A stretch of DNA of 64,000 nt, taken from the NCBI GenBank assembly GCA_027923505.1, contig BROI01000006.1:1054001-1118000 (forward strand), read 5' to 3'. Source of the stretch: Mayamaea pseudoterrestris (Eukaryota > Bacillariophyta > Bacillariophyceae > Sellaphorales > Sellaphoraceae). How positions within the stretch are numbered: the stretch's first letter is position 1; each line of letters begins with the position of its first letter. Positions 61,264-64,000 of this stretch are shown one piece after another. Both the position numbers and the translations under genes were made by a program. Below the pieces are notes generated by a model that was not told the origin of the DNA, made no database searches, and saw nothing but the letters and a program-made list of their open reading frames with translations.

Positions 61264-63159
61264 TCATGTCATTAATTTGCTCTTTCGTCGTGCCAAAGCT
61301 TCCTCTGCTCGTTTCCGTAGGATCTCCATCTTTTCGGCCTTGCGTCGCGCGTCAGCATTTAACGCAGCAGCCTCGGCTTCGGACTCTTGCGCTGCTGCTG
61401 CTACGTCCATCGCAGCCACATCCGAAACGCGAGCTACTTTATCATTTAACGGCACATGGCCCACCACCACCACATCTTCCTCTTCGTAGACCACCTCGTC
61501 ATCAAACATGTTTACCAAACCATACCGTCGATCCGGCACCGTTCGTAGTTTTCCAACTGTGAATGAGTCGCCTATAATTACTTCCAAATTATTGAGTGGA
61601 TCTTGAAACTCATCTCGTCGCCACTCCTTTCCATCAATCAAGTCTTGTCGATTTCGAAGGGTACTATCATCCAGTTTGATGCCCTTGGTTGCCATTTGCT
61701 TCAGTATTGAGTCGGATCGTTTAATCAACGCCAGTCCAACCGTGTTGCGGTCTCCCGTTCCACCAGGCTCGGCCATGGATGTAATGGCACCAACGCTAAT
61801 TTCTTGGTTGCTTCCTAGTACATACAACACATCACCAGCTTGCGGAAGCCGCGTCAAGTTTTCCATGGGATCGTCTGCGCCAGACTCGTATTCGTAAACG
61901 TTAAAGTCATCGTCGAAAACGACTTGATACAGTGAGCGAGGCGGACCACGAGGATTTTTGAGAATGGATGCAACGCCTTCCTGGCCCAAGTAGCAACCCT
62001 TCTCTTGGTCGACGAATGATTCAAGATGTAGCTCAAGTGGAGACGCTGGAGTAATGCTGGACTTTTGGGATGCGCTGGTAGCAAGTTCGTCGGCATTGGC
62101 ATTGCCCTTTGCCGACTTGCGCTTGCTGGTTGCCGCATGCCCTGTCATTTCGAATCCAAAGGCTGGCAATCCCGATTCGACTTGCAGTGTTTGATACTCC
62201 AAAGCTCCTACTTCAATCGGACCTAGTGCATTGTCTTCCGACACGAGATTTTGCCATATTTGCTGTCCCATGGATGCCGCCTGGTCCAAGAAGCAAAAGG
62301 TGAAACCGCGTCCGACGCAGTCTGACAGCAGCGTGGTCGGAGCAATGAGCAGAGAGGAACGAGCCGTCGGGTCAGTATCGCTATCAGACCTAGTCACTTG
62401 TGCATATGTACATTGATTGTTGTTTGGAAGTGCCAGCTCCTGGCGAATGTACGGCTGAATAAACTTGTCAAAAGCTGCAGCGACATTGTCGCGACGGGTC
62501 GATGCCAGTGTAAATATGCAGGCATGTTTTATGGTCGAAAGCTCCACCTGGTCCAAGGAAAATACAAATGGATCCAATCGATTCCACAAGGCCTTTGCGG
62601 AATGACCTGGACTCGTCATCAAGTATGCATTTTCAGGCGACGATACGCAAACATTGAAGCGATCAACTACATGCCCTCGATTTGTGAGCAAACAAGCTTG
62701 TCGAAATGAGCCGAGTTGCTTGCTCGATTTATTCTCGACTGCTATCGTATTCTTGGTGAATGACTTTGTCAATTTTGAATGTAGAAAGTCTAGCGTTCCG
62801 GAACCTGCCACTCGCACCAAGCCAAACTCGATTGGCGTTTTCTGCAGCATGTAGCCAATGCATCGGGAGGATTTCAAGGCGCTCCGAACGGCTTCTCCCT
62901 TGAGTCCGGCTGGTGTATTTGGAGGATAGGAACTTGGTAATGATGGTTTTGATGAGATAGCAGGCGCTTGTCCGCGTCGAGGCGGAACGTAGTCGTACTC
63001 ATTGACGGAGGATGAATGGAGGCATGTTCTTGATGAATGCCAATCGCTTCGCCGTTGAGAAAGTTGTCTTTCATTTCGCCATTGGTGCGTCCAGCAAACA
63101 CTTAATTCTACTAAGGACAGCAGAGAAAGTAAAGCAATCGTCTCCCGTAGGCTCTTCAT
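61264..63159 (-). CDS. Folate-binding YgfZ/IBA57-like protein (GcvT fold), probably organellar
   Basis: 631 aa from ATG 63159. The open frame extends upstream to 63246 but only from TTG. The start MKSLRETIALLSLLSLVELS is a signal peptide, followed by a Ser/Arg-rich transit-like region, consistent with plastid import in a diatom. The GcvT/YgfZ domain includes FGLVRVAGSGTLDFLHSKLT, LLTNRGHVVDRF and the family signature EKGCYLGQEGVASI (Cys at ~387). YgfZ/IBA57 proteins help maturation of certain [4Fe-4S] enzymes. The C-terminal ~50 residues form an Ala/Glu/Arg-rich coiled coil (AAAQESEAEAAALNADARRK) not found in bacterial YgfZ. Head to head with the last gene across the palindromic element. Confidence 0.82.
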   Translation of the reverse strand: MKSLRETIALLSLLSLVELSVCWTHQWRNERQLSQRRSDWHSSRTCLHSSSVNEYDYVPPRRGQAPAISSKPSLPSSYPPNTPAGLKGEAVRSALKSSRCIGYMLQKTPIEFGLVRVAGSGTLDFLHSKLTKSFTKNTIAVENKSSKQLGSFRQACLLTNRGHVVDRFNVCVSSPENAYLMTSPGHSAKALWNRLDPFVFSLDQVELSTIKHACIFTLASTRRDNVAAAFDKFIQPYIRQELALPNNNQCTYAQVTRSDSDTDPTARSSLLIAPTTLLSDCVGRGFTFCFLDQAASMGQQIWQNLVSEDNALGPIEVGALEYQTLQVESGLPAFGFEMTGHAATSKRKSAKGNANADELATSASQKSSITPASPLELHLESFVDQEKGCYLGQEGVASILKNPRGPPRSLYQVVFDDDFNVYEYESGADDPMENLTRLPQAGDVLYVLGSNQEISVGAITSMAEPGGTGDRNTVGLALIKRSDSILKQMATKGIKLDDSTLRNRQDLIDGKEWRRDEFQDPLNNLEVIIGDSFTVGKLRTVPDRRYGLVNMFDDEVVYEEEDVVVVGHVPLNDKVARVSDVAAMDVAAAAQESEAEAAALNADARRKAEKMEILRKRAEEALARRKSKLMT

Positions 63160-63235
63160 TGCTTCTGCTTGGTCGATTGAGTATGTAGGAGGCGACGGGA
63201 GCAAGAAATTGACGGATGGATCTTTGTGTAGTCTG

Positions 63236-63407
63236 GATTCATCCAATCACATCAATGAATCTTCTTGGGCCTATTTTCAAAGTTTTTGGCCTACTCTTTC
63301 ACACTCAGTGACCAATAATTTTGATTTTCAACGCTCGTGGTAGTACTGTTCGAAGCACAGTGCCAATAACTTTGAAATATTTCAAAGTTTTTGGCACTAC
63401 TCTTTAT
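63236..63407 (-). repeat. Dispersed ~171-bp palindrome-rich promoter element, copy 2
   Basis: Inverted counterpart of 50637..50807, closely similar over its whole length. Includes gtgccaataactttgaaata and tttcaaagtttttggcac as an almost perfect hairpin. Its agattcatt/ggatgaatc end lies about 80 bp upstream of the IBA57-like ATG. Confidence 0.85.
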
Positions 63408-63579
63408 TCCAGAGTCAACACGAACGCCACGTCACTTCACCGACCCGTTCGACTCGACCACGTAGAATCCTACGTGAGACCTCCGGTACTGCGGCAGCAC
63501 GAGAAGGCGCGGTCCACCATGACACAACCACCCGCTCGTCGTGCGTTGATTGAACACTGCACATATTGATATTAAAAAA

Positions 63580-64000
63580 ATGGTTAAGGTTTGGTATGAA
63601 CCTCCTCCTTTTGGTGGAGTCGGCACTGACTTGAATCGCTCTCCCTATGGAATTGGTGAGTGATTGATTTGTTTAGGAGTACACCAAGATTTTTGCATCC
63701 GCGCCTCGAGTCGAATCTCATCCCCTTTCCTTCCTCCTCTTTTGTGCGCAGGCGGAGGAGGCACTTTCAAGACGTTTCTCGAAAAGATGTCCAAGACGCG
63801 TCCAATGGTCGCCATGACTCCCTTTATCATCGGGGTAAGTCGGCATAATTGCATTGAGTCGAACCATTGATCAAGGAGAAATTGGCTGTACCTCCTAAAA
63901 TTGTTTTCCTGCTATTGCCGCTAACAAGCTTGCTATTTAACTCTATACATTTGTTTCATCGCAGGCCATGGTCATTAGCTACGTTCCTGTCATGAACCAC
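63580..64000 (+). CDS. Small predicted membrane protein, 5' part (three exons visible, runs off right edge)
   Basis: Model so far: join(63580..63655, 63752..63834, 63965..>64000), 65 residues visible. Introns are 96 bp (GTGAGT...GCAG) and 130 bp (GTAAGT...GCAG). The sequence starts MVKVWYEPPPFGGVGTDLNR and continues SPYGIGGGGTFKTFLEKMSK. It then enters a hydrophobic stretch (MVAMTPFIIGAMVISYVPVM), probably a membrane span. Small size and the form of the N terminus recall mitochondrial inner-membrane accessory subunits, but the family was not recognised. Confidence 0.7.

Noticed and set aside
63160-63246. Upstream 29 codons for the IBA57-like protein
   Set aside because: The first codon is TTG and the stretch lies partly in the dispersed element. 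The ATG at 63159 begins a signal peptide.

Overview
The window is nuclear DNA of a photosynthetic stramenopile, most probably a diatom. The evidence is a fucoxanthin-chlorophyll a/c antenna gene whose presequence carries an AAAFAP plastid-targeting motif, short GT-AG introns (76-143 bp in most genes), compact head-to-head genes, and only eukaryotic families. No rRNA, tRNA, CRISPR, phage or bacterial operon was seen.

Layout. (1) 1-19730 holds three successive, nearly identical direct tandem duplications with periods 2696, 2797 and 3990 bp. Unit A carries the 5' part of an AlkB-like dioxygenase, a 42-bp minisatellite and an RluA-type pseudouridine synthase. Unit B carries a diacylglycerol lipase with an overlooked last exon that supplies the probable catalytic His. 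Unit C carries a small membrane protein and PIG-T. Breakpoints leave one truncated AlkB and one truncated PIG-T. The copies differ at very few bases, mostly near unit edges, so either very recent duplication or false haplotype duplication in the assembly is possible. A 955-bp stretch bounded by a perfect 24-bp inverted repeat lies between units B and C. (2) 19.9-50.5 kb is ordinary gene-dense sequence: PIG-T (GPI transamidase), a RanBP2-zinc-finger/RING-H2 membrane protein, a CCDC43 homologue, a large MABP-Sec7-PH ARF-GEF (two exons), a secreted or membrane protein with a cNMP-fold-like region, 5-oxoprolinase (three exons), an unknown coiled-coil protein, a VPS50/syndetin-like tether, the antenna protein, farnesyl diphosphate synthase, a type II membrane kinase-like protein (three exons) and a coiled-coil/helical protein. 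(3) RPL19 (three exons) is followed at 52.6-61.2 kb by about 8.5 kb of satellite DNA. A main ~172-bp family is arranged in ~531-bp trimers with a 1449-bp super-duplication. It is flanked by a second ~173-bp family in opposite orientations, and by a third family. (4) The window closes with an IBA57/YgfZ-like folate-binding protein and the start of a small predicted membrane protein.

The genes do not form one pathway. Several serve endomembrane traffic and lipid signalling (DAG lipase, PIG-T, Sec7 GEF, VPS50, RING protein), others serve metabolism or the plastid (FPP synthase, oxoprolinase, antenna, IBA57-like). The most unusual content is non-coding: a ~395-bp minisatellite cassette shared by two unrelated gene upstream regions, a ~171-bp palindrome-rich element in three head-to-head promoters, and the hierarchical satellite block. 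Gene models below were joined by hand from consensus splice sites, and each multi-exon CDS adds up to a whole number of codons.
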